A stretch of DNA of 50,944 bases from DASSWG01 sp035705295 (GTDB taxonomy: Bacteria; Bacteroidota; Bacteroidia; Flavobacteriales; Flavobacteriaceae). Shown piece after piece: positions 16,189 to 24,492 of the stretch. Location: the NCBI GenBank assembly GCA_035705295.1, contig DASSWG010000040.1, forward strand, positions 1 through 50,944, written 5' to 3'. The notes under the pieces are model-generated. The model had not been told where the DNA came from. It saw nothing but the letters and a program-made list of their open reading frames with translations, and searched no databases. Both the position numbers and the translations under genes were made by a program. The number at the start of each line of letters is the position of its first letter. The stretch's first letter is position 1.

Positions 16189-17165
16189 GGCACAGGCGTT
16201 CCTTCCGAAATATTAAAAATCGCATCGCCTTGGTAAACAATGGGCGATTGGTTGATGTTGATGATGTAGCCGCTTTGCGAAGCGTTCACTTTGTGCCTAA
16301 AATTCCCGTACGGATCGGTGATAATGGCCAGGTATTCGCCTTTCTCCACAAATTTTCCAATGGGAACTTTCACATGCAAAAGTCCGCTGTATTTTGCGCG
16401 CATCCAACGCGCATCTTCGATCAAGATGGTTCCCGAATGGTTTTCCGGAAGTTTGAACTTGCTTTTGAGCATATTGAAATGCGCCAAAATCCGCATGGTT
16501 CCGTTCACGCCCATTTTGGCAATGTTTTTATTGCTTTCTTGTGATTTTCCCCCTTCGAACAACAAAATGGGTTTTTCCAATTTCCCACAAGTTTCCCGAT
16601 AGGATTTGGAAATATAGGAGGAAAATACGGTGAACGGCGCGTTGAAAATCCGGGCAAATTCCAATAATTCTTCATTATTCTTCGGCACGCGAACTTGCGC
16701 CACATTGAACCTGCTGGCACCACCGGTATGAAAATCCAGACAAAAATCGGCCACGGGCAAAATTTCATTCACAAATTGGTAGGCGAACCGGCTGGCAAGC
16801 GAGCCTTTTTTAAACCCCGGAAAAACCCGGTTCAAATCTCGCCCGCCGGGAAATTCGCGTTTCATGTCCAAAAAACCAAACACGTTCAACAACGGAATGC
16901 AAATAATCGTTCCGATTTTGGGTTTGTTGATGCCCCTGGAAATGACTTGTCGAACAATTTCCACGCCGTTGATTTCGTCGCCGTGGATCCCCGCGGTAAG
17001 CAAAACCACAGGGCCCGGTTTTTTGGCACGTTCAACAATAACGGGAACCTCTACGGAAGTGGTGGTATAAAGTTTTGCGGTTTTGAAGTTGACTTGAAGA
17101 CTTTCACCGGGCGCAATTTTTTTGCCCAGAAGTTCCAATACATTATCCTTGTCCACAAAAGCCAT
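16185..17165 (-). CDS. Succinylglutamate desuccinylase/aspartoacylase-family zinc carboxypeptidase
   Basis: This 326-residue protein belongs to the AstE/AspA (M14-like) family. The zinc site is visible: GIHGDEINGVEIVRQ (His and Glu ligands, near residue 60-70) and DFCLDFHTGGASRFN (His). The C-terminal part (GTILIEDARWMRAKYSGLLHVKVPIG) is the beta barrel of the family. The real substrate is unknown. It overlaps both neighbours by a few bases, RimK upstream and the cyclo-ligase downstream. This suggests it works with RimK, for instance hydrolysing a peptide-like product. Confidence 0.85.
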   Translation of the reverse strand: MAFVDKDNVLELLGKKIAPGESLQVNFKTAKLYTTTSVEVPVIVERAKKPGPVVLLTAGIHGDEINGVEIVRQVISRGINKPKIGTIICIPLLNVFGFLDMKREFPGGRDLNRVFPGFKKGSLASRFAYQFVNEILPVADFCLDFHTGGASRFNVAQVRVPKNNEELLEFARIFNAPFTVFSSYISKSYRETCGKLEKPILLFEGGKSQESNKNIAKMGVNGTMRILAHFNMLKSKFKLPENHSGTILIEDARWMRAKYSGLLHVKVPIGKFVEKGEYLAIITDPYGNFRHKVNASQSGYIININQSPIVYQGDAIFNISEGTPVP

Positions 17166-18037
17166 CACACATTTTTTTCAATATAACGAATAATGGATTT
17201 TGCGATATCTTTTCCGGTCGCGGTTTCAATTCCTTCCAAACCGGGCGAAGAATTTACTTCCAATATCAACGGTCCCCGCGAACTTTGCAGCATATCGACC
17301 CCAGCAACGCCGAGCCCCATTGCTTTTACCGCTTTTACAGCAGCGATTTCTTCTTCGTCGGTGAGCTCGATCACTTCGGCGGTGCCCCCACGATGGAGGT
17401 TCGAACGAAATTCACCTTCTTTTCCTTGGCGTTTCATCGCGCCGACCACGTGCCCGTCCACTACAAAAACCCGGATGTCGGCACCTTTTGATTCTTTGAT
17501 GAATTCTTGCACGATCACGCGCGCCTTCAATCCGTTAAAAGCTTCGATAACCGATTCGGCCGCGTTTTTTGTTTCGGCCAACACCACGCCCAAACCTTGG
17601 GTACCTTCCAACAATTTGATCACCAAAGGCGCGCCGCCCACTTGTTGGATAATCCCCGAAACATCGCGCGAATAATTGGTGAACACGGTTTTTGGCAAAC
17701 CGATTTTTGCCCGTGAAAGCAATTGCATGCTACGCAATTTATCGCGGCTGCGCACCAAGGCTTCGGAACCGGTTGTGGAAAAAGCGCCCATCATTTCGAA
17801 TTGACGCACCACAGCAGTTCCATAAAAAGTGACCGAAGCACCGATACGCGGAATTATGGCGTCGGTTTCCAAAATATAATGTCCCTTGTAATAAATGTTG
17901 GGTTTGCGTTTTTCAATGACGATATCGCATTTCAACGGATCGATCACCTCCACGTCGTGTTTGCGCTTTTTCGCAGCTTCGACCAAACGTTTGGTGGAAT
18001 ATAGCTGACTGTTCCTGGAAAGAATTTTAATATTCAT
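17165..18037 (-). CDS. rimK: RimK-family alpha-L-glutamate ligase
   Basis: This 290-residue ATP-grasp ligase adds glutamate residues to a protein or peptide C-terminus; in E. coli the target is ribosomal protein S6. The ATP-grasp core shows APLVIKLLEGTQGLGVVLAE (phosphate loop, ~140-160), IVQEFIKESKGADIRVFVVDG and the metal-binding ILEVNSSPGLEGIE near the C-terminus. The RimK signature FYGTAVVRQFEMMGAF is present. It overlaps rimB (ATGA at 18034-18037) and the AstE-like gene, so all three are translationally coupled. Confidence 0.92.
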   Translation of the reverse strand: MNIKILSRNSQLYSTKRLVEAAKKRKHDVEVIDPLKCDIVIEKRKPNIYYKGHYILETDAIIPRIGASVTFYGTAVVRQFEMMGAFSTTGSEALVRSRDKLRSMQLLSRAKIGLPKTVFTNYSRDVSGIIQQVGGAPLVIKLLEGTQGLGVVLAETKNAAESVIEAFNGLKARVIVQEFIKESKGADIRVFVVDGHVVGAMKRQGKEGEFRSNLHRGGTAEVIELTDEEEIAAVKAVKAMGLGVAGVDMLQSSRGPLILEVNSSPGLEGIETATGKDIAKSIIRYIEKNV

Positions 18038-18456
18038 TTTGTTGCTGCATTAAACGAAACATCGGTTAGTTCCGGATCCACGATGAATTTTTTGCTCAGA
18101 AATTTTCTTCCCAATAGCACGGGAAAACGCATTTCTTTACGGTCGCTCAAAGTAAGGGAAATTTTATAGGTTTTTCCAACTATTTTTATGGTGGAAACAA
18201 TTTCATAACGTTTTTGGGCAAGCCCGTTGCTGCTTTTGACGTTTGTCATTTTAAAATCGTCAAAAACAAAAACCCGATGGTCATAATTCGGGTGTTCGTC
18301 GTCCAAAAAAGCACAAACCAACTTTCCGTTTTCTTCGTGAATATTATTACAATGTATGGAAGAAGTGTACGCGCCCGTGTCCATTTTCACGGCAATTTCC
18401 CGAAGGCCAAGCTCCGGAAAATCTGCTTTATCGATCCTGCCGATAATTTTTTTCAT
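18034..18456 (-). CDS. rimB: RimB/LysX-associated retropepsin-like protease (PF05618)
   Basis: This 140-residue protein has the PF05618 pattern, often labelled ATP-dependent zinc protease but with a retropepsin fold: IGRIDKADFPELGL, then VKMDTGAYTSSIHC with the aspartic-protease-type DTG near residues 31-33, and RFPVLLGRKFLSKKFIVDP at the end. In Pseudomonas the RimB protease trims RimK-modified S6. The ATG at 18456 is chosen since the family begins with this strand. It heads the operon rimB-rimK-astE-like-cyclo-ligase. Confidence 0.85.
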   Translation of the reverse strand: MKKIIGRIDKADFPELGLREIAVKMDTGAYTSSIHCNNIHEENGKLVCAFLDDEHPNYDHRVFVFDDFKMTNVKSSNGLAQKRYEIVSTIKIVGKTYKISLTLSDRKEMRFPVLLGRKFLSKKFIVDPELTDVSFNAATK

Positions 18457-18535
18457 GCGTGCAAGATAAGAAATCATAGCCTATTTTTGAAAATACCCGA
18501 AGGCAATCCGACCCTTTCGGCTTGACGGATTTAAC

Positions 18536-18543
18536 TATCTTTG
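18536..18543 (+). promoter_or_regulatory. -7 box TATCTTTG upstream of mpl
   Basis: TAnnTTTG match 32 bases before the mpl ATG, in the divergent rimB-mpl spacer. Confidence 0.5.
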
Positions 18544-18575
18544 TTTTTTTAGATTTCCAAAACCCGAAAATTGAA

Positions 18576-19931
18576 ATGCACGTACATTTTATAGCCATTG
18601 GCGGAAGCGCGATGCACAACCTCGCATTGGCATTGCACCAAAAAGGAGAAAAAATTACCGGAAGCGACGACACCATTTTTGAACCTTCACGGTCCAAGTT
18701 GGAAAAAGCGGGATTATTGCCCGAAGAATTCGGCTGGTTCCCCGAAAAAATCACTTCGGAAATCGATGCGGTAATTCTGGGGATGCACGCAAAAGAGGAC
18801 AACCCGGAACTGCTCAAAGCACAAGATTTGGGGCTGAAAATATATTCTTATCCCGAATTTTTGTACGAAGCTTCCAAAGACAAAACCCGGGTGGTCATTG
18901 CGGGTTCGCACGGAAAAACCAGCATCACCGCAATGATTTTGCACGTTTTGCACGAAAGCCACAAAGAAGTGGATTTTATGGTCGGTGCACAGTTGGAAGG
19001 TTTCGACACCATGGTTCATTTGACCCAAGAAAATGATTTTATGCTGCTGGAAGGCGACGAATATTTATCGTCCGCTTTGGACCCTCGGCCAAAATTCCAC
19101 CTGTACCAACCCAACATTGCTTTGCTGAGCGGAATCGCTTGGGATCACATCAATGTTTTTCCCACTTTTGAAAATTACGTGGAACAGTTCAAAATTTTTG
19201 TGGATTCCATCAGTCCCGCGGGAATGTTGGTGTACAACGAAGAAGATCCTGTTGTTCGCGAAATTTGCGAAACCGCTTCTTCCCCAGCGCGAAAACACGC
19301 CTATCGCACGCCCGAACACCACATTGAAAATGGCATTACGTTTTTGAACACACCCGAAGGCGACATGCCGCTCGAAATTTTTGGCGCCCACAACCTTAAC
19401 AATTTGGCAGGCGCAAAATGGGTTTGCCAGCACATGGGCGTGGACGAGGACGATTTTTACGAAGCAATTTCCAGTTTTAAAGGCGCTTCCAAACGACTCG
19501 AAAAAATCGCGGAAACCGCTTCTTGCCTGGCTTTTAAAGATTATGCGCACAGCCCGTCAAAAGTTTCCGCCACCACAAAAGCCGTGAAAAACCAATATCC
19601 AACCAAAAAATTGATCGCGTGTTTGGAATTGCATACGTACAGCAGTTTGAACACCGATTTTTTGTCCGAATATAAAAACGCGCTACAATTTGCCGACGAA
19701 GCCATTGTGTTTTTCTCGCCGGAAGCTTTGGAAATAAAAAAGTTGGAAAAAATTTCAAAAGAAACGATTATGGAAGCTTTTGGAAGGGAAGACTTGAAAG
19801 TATTCACCGACCCGGAGAATTTTCAAACACATTTAAAAACCAAAAAATTCGAAAATTCCGTTTTGTTGTTGATGAGCAGTGGAAATTATGGCGGATTGGA
19901 TTTTGAAGAAGTTTCCGGTTGGATTGTTTGA
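18576..19931 (+). CDS. mpl: UDP-N-acetylmuramate:tripeptide ligase-like Mur ligase (Mpl)
   Basis: This 451-residue Mur ligase recycles cell-wall tripeptide onto UDP-MurNAc. The N-terminal Rossmann part reads MHVHFIAIGGSAMHNLALAL, the ATP loop is AGSHGKTSITAMI near residue 109-121, and the central LLSGIAWDHINVFPT and C-terminal FKDYAHSPSKVSATTKAVK follow the Mur pattern. The MHVHFIAIGG start and overall shape fit Mpl rather than MurC. The ATG at 18576 follows a -7 box; the upstream start at 18522 precedes that box and is rejected. Confidence 0.9.
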   Translation: MHVHFIAIGGSAMHNLALALHQKGEKITGSDDTIFEPSRSKLEKAGLLPEEFGWFPEKITSEIDAVILGMHAKEDNPELLKAQDLGLKIYSYPEFLYEASKDKTRVVIAGSHGKTSITAMILHVLHESHKEVDFMVGAQLEGFDTMVHLTQENDFMLLEGDEYLSSALDPRPKFHLYQPNIALLSGIAWDHINVFPTFENYVEQFKIFVDSISPAGMLVYNEEDPVVREICETASSPARKHAYRTPEHHIENGITFLNTPEGDMPLEIFGAHNLNNLAGAKWVCQHMGVDEDDFYEAISSFKGASKRLEKIAETASCLAFKDYAHSPSKVSATTKAVKNQYPTKKLIACLELHTYSSLNTDFLSEYKNALQFADEAIVFFSPEALEIKKLEKISKETIMEAFGREDLKVFTDPENFQTHLKTKKFENSVLLLMSSGNYGGLDFEEVSGWIV

Positions 19932-19992
19932 ATTTTAAATGCTTAGTTTTATAAATATTGTGGATAAAATATGTTGCTAGTAATTTGAAAAA

Positions 19993-20607
19993 ATGGACAT
20001 AAAAGAGATTTCGGACAAACTAAAACACCAATTATTAGAAGTAAAGCCTTCTAAGGATTGGACAATGGGATATCGACCTTGTCAAGTAAAATTGAAAAAT
20101 GGAGAAATACTTGACCGAGTTTATTTGTCGGAAATCGAAACTTATATGAAAACTTGGGGTAGAATGCCAGACCAAGACAGTGGAAAAAGATATATTCTAA
20201 TCGAAGATGTTGAAGAAATAAGTGAAAGTCCATCTAGAATGCCAGTTGATATGGCAAACAAACTTTATGAAGCGGGAGAATCAGGAATGGGATATTGCCT
20301 GTATAAAATAAAATTCGACAACGGAAAGACAATTGACGTTGTTACAGGCAATGCAGTTGACTTTCCACCTATTCCAAATGAACTAAATACGAAAAACATA
20401 AAGGACGTTTTTCCGCATCAAGGTTCGAGAAACAATCCGACAAATAGTCCAGAATATACTTGGTGTTTGTTCAAGGGGAAAATGCCCGAAATGAAAAAAG
20501 AAAAAAAAGCAGCTAACAATGGCTATACGACAATGGCTGATGTGCAAAACGATAAAACAGAATCTAAATCAAACTTTTGGTCGAAGCTGAAAAATCTGTG
20601 GTCATAA
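19993..20607 (+). CDS. Uncharacterised cytosolic protein in an AT-rich insert
   Basis: I do not recognise this 204-residue protein. The first ~130 residues look globular, with strand patterns such as CQVKLKNGEILDRVYLSEIE and YKIKFDNGKTIDVVTGNAVDF, two similar beta units that may be an internal repeat. The C-terminal ~60 residues are polar and low in complexity (KMPEMKKEKKAANN). No signal peptide or membrane helix is present. Codon use leans to A/T third positions (ata, aga, gga) unlike mpl and surE on either side, which suggests recent acquisition. Confidence 0.6.
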   Translation: MDIKEISDKLKHQLLEVKPSKDWTMGYRPCQVKLKNGEILDRVYLSEIETYMKTWGRMPDQDSGKRYILIEDVEEISESPSRMPVDMANKLYEAGESGMGYCLYKIKFDNGKTIDVVTGNAVDFPPIPNELNTKNIKDVFPHQGSRNNPTNSPEYTWCLFKGKMPEMKKEKKAANNGYTTMADVQNDKTESKSNFWSKLKNLWS

Positions 20608-20646
20608 ACCGTCACTGTGTATATCCGCGGAACATTACCCAACATT
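20605..20646 (+). repeat. Left arm of an imperfect inverted repeat around the OMP gene
   Basis: The segment ends in TTACCCAACATT. The reverse complement of 21251-21262 is TTACCCAACGTT, 11 of 12 identical, and weaker similarity extends outward (GTCACTG versus GTGACTG, then GTGTATA versus GTGGATA). The arms bracket the gene at 20659-21249. Confidence 0.5.
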
Positions 20647-20658
20647 AAACAGAAAACC

Positions 20659-21249
20659 ATGAATTTAAAGAAACTATTTTTTACGTTTACAATCTTATTT
20701 GGACTATCAACAAATGCTCAGAATGAATTTAAATTAGGAGTTAAAGCAGGTGTAAATTATTCTGGATTTAATGTCAATGGAGCAAGTACATATACGAATG
20801 GATTTGGTTTTCTTGGAGGTTTAATTGGAGAATACAAACTTTCAGAAAAAATTTCACTTCAACCCGAACTGATTTTTAGTCAAAAAACTGGAGCAAGAGG
20901 AATTCCAGGAATACCTGCTGGAATTAGGTCTGACTTATCTTACATTGACATTCCATTAAATGGAAAGTATTATATTTTTGATGGCTTTGCCGTTGAATTT
21001 GGACCACAATTTGATTTTCTGATAAATGATGAAACAACAACCGAATTTTATACTAGTAATCATAATGAATACCCTACGGATATAGAAACCAAGCCTATTC
21101 AAATTTCCTTAAATATAGGGCTTAGTTATAAAATCATTGACAAGTATTTATTACAATTTCGTTACTCTCATGGATTGTCGAATATATTCGAAAATATAGA
21201 TGCCAAAAATTCAGTTTTTGCTTTTTCTCTTGGTTATTACTTTTTATAA
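20659..21249 (+). CDS. Outer-membrane beta-barrel protein, PorT-like
   Basis: This 196-residue protein has a signal peptide (MNLKKLFFTFTILFGLSTNAQ, cleavage near residue 21). It is followed by alternating beta-strands typical of the PF13568 outer-membrane barrel: EFKLGVKAGVNYSGFNVNG, GFLGGLIGEYKLSEKISLQPELIFSQK and a C-terminal AFSLGYYFL that ends in Leu after aromatic residues. It should sit in the outer membrane. The role is unknown. Its A/T-rich codon use and flanking inverted repeats set it apart from surE downstream. Confidence 0.75.
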   Translation: MNLKKLFFTFTILFGLSTNAQNEFKLGVKAGVNYSGFNVNGASTYTNGFGFLGGLIGEYKLSEKISLQPELIFSQKTGARGIPGIPAGIRSDLSYIDIPLNGKYYIFDGFAVEFGPQFDFLINDETTTEFYTSNHNEYPTDIETKPIQISLNIGLSYKIIDKYLLQFRYSHGLSNIFENIDAKNSVFAFSLGYYFL

Positions 21250-21250
21250 A

Positions 21251-21290
21251 AACGTTGGGTAACATCGGCTATCCACCAGTCACAAAACAT
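21251..21290 (+). repeat. Right arm of the imperfect inverted repeat
   Basis: AACGTTGGGTAACATCGGCT and following bases mirror 20605-20646. Beyond it, up to surE at 21349, I see no gene or clear promoter. Confidence 0.5.
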
Positions 21291-21348
21291 TAATTTCAAC
21301 TCCGTTAACTAATACAAAATCAATTAGGGTCTTAAATTTTATAAATAA

Positions 21349-22125
21349 ATGACAAAAGAAAAACCGCTTATTTTGGTCACCAACGACGATGGAATCACCG
21401 CGCCGGGAATCAGGACTTTGATCAAACTGATGAAAACCTTGGGCGATGTGGTCGTGGTGGCGCCCGACAGCCCGCAAAGCGGAATGGGCCACGCGATCAC
21501 GCTCAGCGACAATTTGTATTGCGACCCGGTGAAATTGAAGGGAAATGAAAACCACAAAGAATTCAGTTGTTCCGGCACGCCGGTGGATTGTGTAAAAATT
21601 GCCACCCAAGAAATTTTGCACCGCAAACCCGATTTGTGCGTGAGCGGCATCAACCACGGTTCCAATTCGTCGATCAATGTCATTTATTCGGGTACGATGA
21701 GCGCCGCCGTCGAAGCCGGAACGGAAGGAATCCCCGCAATCGGATTTTCTTTTTTGGATTATTCCCTGACCGCCAATTTTGAACCGGTCGAGAAATTCGT
21801 AAAAGCCATCACACAATCGGTGCTAAAAAATGGCTTGCCAAAAGGAACTGTTTTGAACGTAAATTTGCCAAATTTGCCCGAGAACAAAATCAAGGGCATA
21901 AAAGTCTGCAGGCAGGCAAAAGCCCATTGGAGGGAAAAATTCGACAAACGCACCAATCCTCAAGGCCGCGATTATTATTGGCTCACCGGGGAATTTGTAA
22001 ACGAAGACCAAGGCCAAGACACCGACGAATGGGCGTTGGAAAACGGTTATGTTTCCGTGGTGCCGGTTCAATTTGACTTGACCGCGCACCACATCATTCA
22101 AGAATTGAATAGTTGGGAACTATGA
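21349..22125 (+). CDS. surE: 5'/3'-nucleotidase SurE
   Basis: This 258-residue metal-dependent phosphatase removes phosphate from nucleoside monophosphates. The N-terminal VTNDDGITAPGI with the Asp-Asp pair, SGMGHAIT, CSGTPVDCVKI and GSNSSINVIYSGTMSAAVEAG are SurE signatures. Its stop overlaps the start of the small membrane protein (ATGA). The order surE then lpxB is common in flavobacteria. Confidence 0.95.
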   Translation: MTKEKPLILVTNDDGITAPGIRTLIKLMKTLGDVVVVAPDSPQSGMGHAITLSDNLYCDPVKLKGNENHKEFSCSGTPVDCVKIATQEILHRKPDLCVSGINHGSNSSINVIYSGTMSAAVEAGTEGIPAIGFSFLDYSLTANFEPVEKFVKAITQSVLKNGLPKGTVLNVNLPNLPENKIKGIKVCRQAKAHWREKFDKRTNPQGRDYYWLTGEFVNEDQGQDTDEWALENGYVSVVPVQFDLTAHHIIQELNSWEL

Positions 22126-22400
22126 TAAAAAAAGAAATTTTCATTGGGTTTTTGGTGGGCTTGGCCGCAAATTTGGCCGGTATGTTTTTGTACATTTCTT
22201 TTTTCTCGGATTATTCAGTGGAAGAAACCATTGCCGCCGCCATCGAAGAAGGTTTTATTGGAAGTTTGATCGCCTTGGGCGCCATTTTTAATTTTTTGCC
22301 TTTTTTTGTGTTCTTGAAAAAAAATCAATTGTACCGTGTCCGTGGCGTGGTGATTGCAAGTTTGTTGGCAGCGATCGTGATTTTGGTTACGAAGTTTTAG
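22122..22400 (+). CDS. Small membrane protein between surE and lpxB
   Basis: This 92-residue protein has three hydrophobic segments, about residues 5-27, 43-65 and 72-90, with a short acidic stretch (VEETIAAAIEEG) between the first two. It matches no family I know. The four-base overlap with surE indicates translational coupling, and lpxB follows after 48 bases. It probably belongs to the same operon. Confidence 0.7.
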   Translation: MIKKEIFIGFLVGLAANLAGMFLYISFFSDYSVEETIAAAIEEGFIGSLIALGAIFNFLPFFVFLKKNQLYRVRGVVIASLLAAIVILVTKF

Positions 22401-22448
22401 CTTTAATAGTTTGCTGAAAGTGTGGATTTTTTTTATTTTATTTAACCA

Positions 22449-23567
22449 ATGAAATATTACATCATAGCAGGCGAAGCCTCGGGCGATTTGCACGCTTCCA
22501 ATTTGATGAAAGCGCTGCAACAGGTCGATCCTGCCGCGGAATTTCGTTTTTGGGGCGGCGATTTGATGCAAAACGTAGGCGGGACTTTGGTAAAACATTA
22601 CCGCGATTTGGCATTTATGGGATTTGCGGAAGTGGTGATGAACTTGCGCACCATCTTGAAAAACCTCCGCTTTTGCAAAAAAGACATCGAAACTTGGCAA
22701 CCCGATGCGATCATTTTTGTGGATTATCCGGGGTTCAACCTGAAAATTGCGAAATGGGCAAAACAAAAAGGCTATCCAACCCATTATTATATTTCGCCCC
22801 AAATTTGGGCTTGGAAAGAGAACCGCATCAACGCCATCAAACGCGATGTGGACCAATTGTATGTGATCCTTCCTTTTGAAAAAACTTTTTATGAGGAAAA
22901 GCATGATTTCAACGTGCATTTTGTCGGTCATCCGCTGATCGATGCTTTGGCGGAAAAAACCAAAATAAATGCCGCTGATTTTAAAGAAAAAAACGGCTTG
23001 GACGACCGACCGATCATCGCTTTACTACCGGGGAGCCGAAAACAGGAAATTTCGAAAATGCTCCACACGATGTTGGGTGTCGTTCCCGATTTTCCCGATC
23101 ATCAATTTGTGATCGCGGGCGCGCCTAGTCAAGATCCAGAATTTTATGCGCCCTTCATCCAAAAGAAAAACGTGTTTTTGGTGATGGAAGAAACCTATGA
23201 TTTATTAAGTCTTTCCACCGCGGCCCTGGTGACTTCCGGAACGGCAACTTTGGAAACCGCTTTACTGAAAGTACCGGAAGTGGTTTGTTACAAAGGCGGA
23301 ACCATTTCCTACCAAATCGCAAAGCGCATCATCAAGCTCGATTATATTTCATTGGTGAATTTGATCATGGAAAAAGAGGTGGTGAAAGAATTGATTCAAT
23401 CGGAATTCACTGTCAAAAACCTCAAAAAAGAATTGCAAAAAATATTGGAAAAAGAAACCCGCGAACGAATGTTTTTGGATTATTACGAATTGGAACAAAA
23501 GCTGGGCGGAAAAGGCGCGAGTCTAAAAACCGCCGAACTCATTTATCAAACGAGTTCGGGCGGATAA
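22449..23567 (+). CDS. lpxB: Lipid-A-disaccharide synthase
   Basis: This 372-residue glycosyltransferase (GT19) joins UDP-2,3-diacylglucosamine and lipid X to make the lipid A disaccharide. The N-terminus YYIIAGEASGDLHASNLMKAL is the family signature, followed by FVDYPGFNLKIAKWAK, PQIWAWKENRI and the C-terminal ALVTSGTATLETALLKVPEVV substrate site. Another lipid A gene, lpxH, lies at 30957. Confidence 0.96.
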   Translation: MKYYIIAGEASGDLHASNLMKALQQVDPAAEFRFWGGDLMQNVGGTLVKHYRDLAFMGFAEVVMNLRTILKNLRFCKKDIETWQPDAIIFVDYPGFNLKIAKWAKQKGYPTHYYISPQIWAWKENRINAIKRDVDQLYVILPFEKTFYEEKHDFNVHFVGHPLIDALAEKTKINAADFKEKNGLDDRPIIALLPGSRKQEISKMLHTMLGVVPDFPDHQFVIAGAPSQDPEFYAPFIQKKNVFLVMEETYDLLSLSTAALVTSGTATLETALLKVPEVVCYKGGTISYQIAKRIIKLDYISLVNLIMEKEVVKELIQSEFTVKNLKKELQKILEKETRERMFLDYYELEQKLGGKGASLKTAELIYQTSSGG

Positions 23568-23595
23568 TTTTTCAAGAATTTTTCCGAATAAAACC

Positions 23596-24288
23596 TTAAT
23601 CGTTCCCCAAGAAAATCCCTAAAAAGTACAGCAAAGTTGCCAACGAACCCACAGCGGCGACCACATAGGTGCGCGCGGCCCATTTCAAGGAATCTTCCGA
23701 AGCTTTGTATTCATCGGGCGTGACCATATTTTCGGCTTTTAGCCAAGCCAAAGCGCGGTTGCTGGCATCGTATTCCACCGGCAAGGTGATGAAACTGAAC
23801 AAAGTTCCCATTCCGAACATTATAATTCCAATGAGCAAAACGGTTTGCCCAACGCCCGCGGAAACCATTCCCATCAAAATCAAACCACCAAAAATGACCC
23901 ATTGGCTCCATTTTGATGCCACGGAAACCACAGGGACCAAAGTGCTGCGCATTTGCAACCAATTGTAGGCTTTTGCGTGCTGCACGGCATGTCCACATTC
24001 GTGCGCCGCCACGGCTGCAGCGGCCGCATTTCGTTGCGAATAAACAGCTTCGCTCAAATTCACGGTTTTTTTGCCCGGATGGTAATGATCCGTCAATCTG
24101 CCCGGTGTGGAAATAACTTTTACGTCCGTAATTCCATTGTCGCGCAACATTTTTTCGGCGATCTCGGCACCGCTCATTCCATTTTGCAAATGGACTTTTG
24201 AGTATTTTTTGAATTTGCTTTTCAGCTTATGGCTAACGTACCAGCTGACGAGCATAATTGCCCCAATCAATATATAATATCCTATCAT
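23596..24288 (-). CDS. Membrane zinc metallopeptidase (YugP family)
   Basis: This 230-residue membrane protein has an N-terminal helix (IGYYILIGAIMLVSWYV), the zinc motif AVAAHECGHAVQHA (HExxH, near residues 109-119), and further hydrophobic helices in the second half. This is the Zn_peptidase_2 (YugP) family. The ATG at 24288 starts at the membrane helix; the longer frame to 24321 reads through a palindromic repeat and is rejected. A -7 box lies at 24350-24357, so the repeat sits in the 5' leader. Confidence 0.88.
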   Translation of the reverse strand: MIGYYILIGAIMLVSWYVSHKLKSKFKKYSKVHLQNGMSGAEIAEKMLRDNGITDVKVISTPGRLTDHYHPGKKTVNLSEAVYSQRNAAAAAVAAHECGHAVQHAKAYNWLQMRSTLVPVVSVASKWSQWVIFGGLILMGMVSAGVGQTVLLIGIIMFGMGTLFSFITLPVEYDASNRALAWLKAENMVTPDEYKASEDSLKWAARTYVVAAVGSLATLLYFLGIFLGND

Positions 24289-24296
24289 AATTTCCA

Positions 24297-24316
24297 ATAC
24301 CCGCGAAGGCGGGTAT
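24297..24316. repeat. 8-4-8 palindromic repeat, copy 1 (5' leader)
   Basis: ATACCCGC-GAAG-GCGGGTAT: 8-base perfect stem and 4-base loop, in the leader of the YugP-type gene. It is the same family as at 24473, 30092 and 34822. Confidence 0.85.
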
Positions 24317-24349
24317 CCCACGTTTTAAAATTCAACATTTTTTCTATTC

Positions 24350-24357
24350 CAAAGATA
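24350..24357 (-). promoter_or_regulatory. -7 box TATCTTTG of the YugP-type gene
   Basis: Minus-strand TAnnTTTG match 61 bases before the start codon; it leaves a leader that contains the palindromic repeat at 24297-24316. Confidence 0.45.
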
Positions 24358-24472
24358 GCAAAAAACGAGCCAATCATTTCGTTAATTCAGGATTCGAAAG
24401 TTGGTTTCTCACGGAGCTTCCTTTTTGGAATTTCTGACTTTTCCAAAAGATAATTTGAAGTCCCTAAATGAG

Positions 24473-24492
24473 ATTCCCGCTTTCGCGGGAAT
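24473..24492. repeat. 8-4-8 palindromic repeat, copy 2 (abuts leuS stop)
   Basis: ATTCCCGC-TTTC-GCGGGAAT, perfect 8-base stem. It directly follows the leuS stop codon at 24493 and could double as its terminator. Confidence 0.85.

Noticed and set aside
20637..21260. Integron attC site around the OMP gene
   Set aside because: ACCCAAC and GTTGGGT fit the RYYYAAC and GTTRRRY cores, but they are over 600 bases apart with a gene between, so no attC hairpin can form; only an inverted repeat is claimed.
21903..21920. CTGCAGGCAGGCA in surE as another repeat insertion
   Set aside because: It encodes VCRQAKA, which fits the normal SurE sequence, so the likeness is coincidental.
24289..24321. Extended start of the YugP-type peptidase
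   Set aside because: The extra codons read through the palindromic repeat; the ATG at 24288 begins at the membrane helix.
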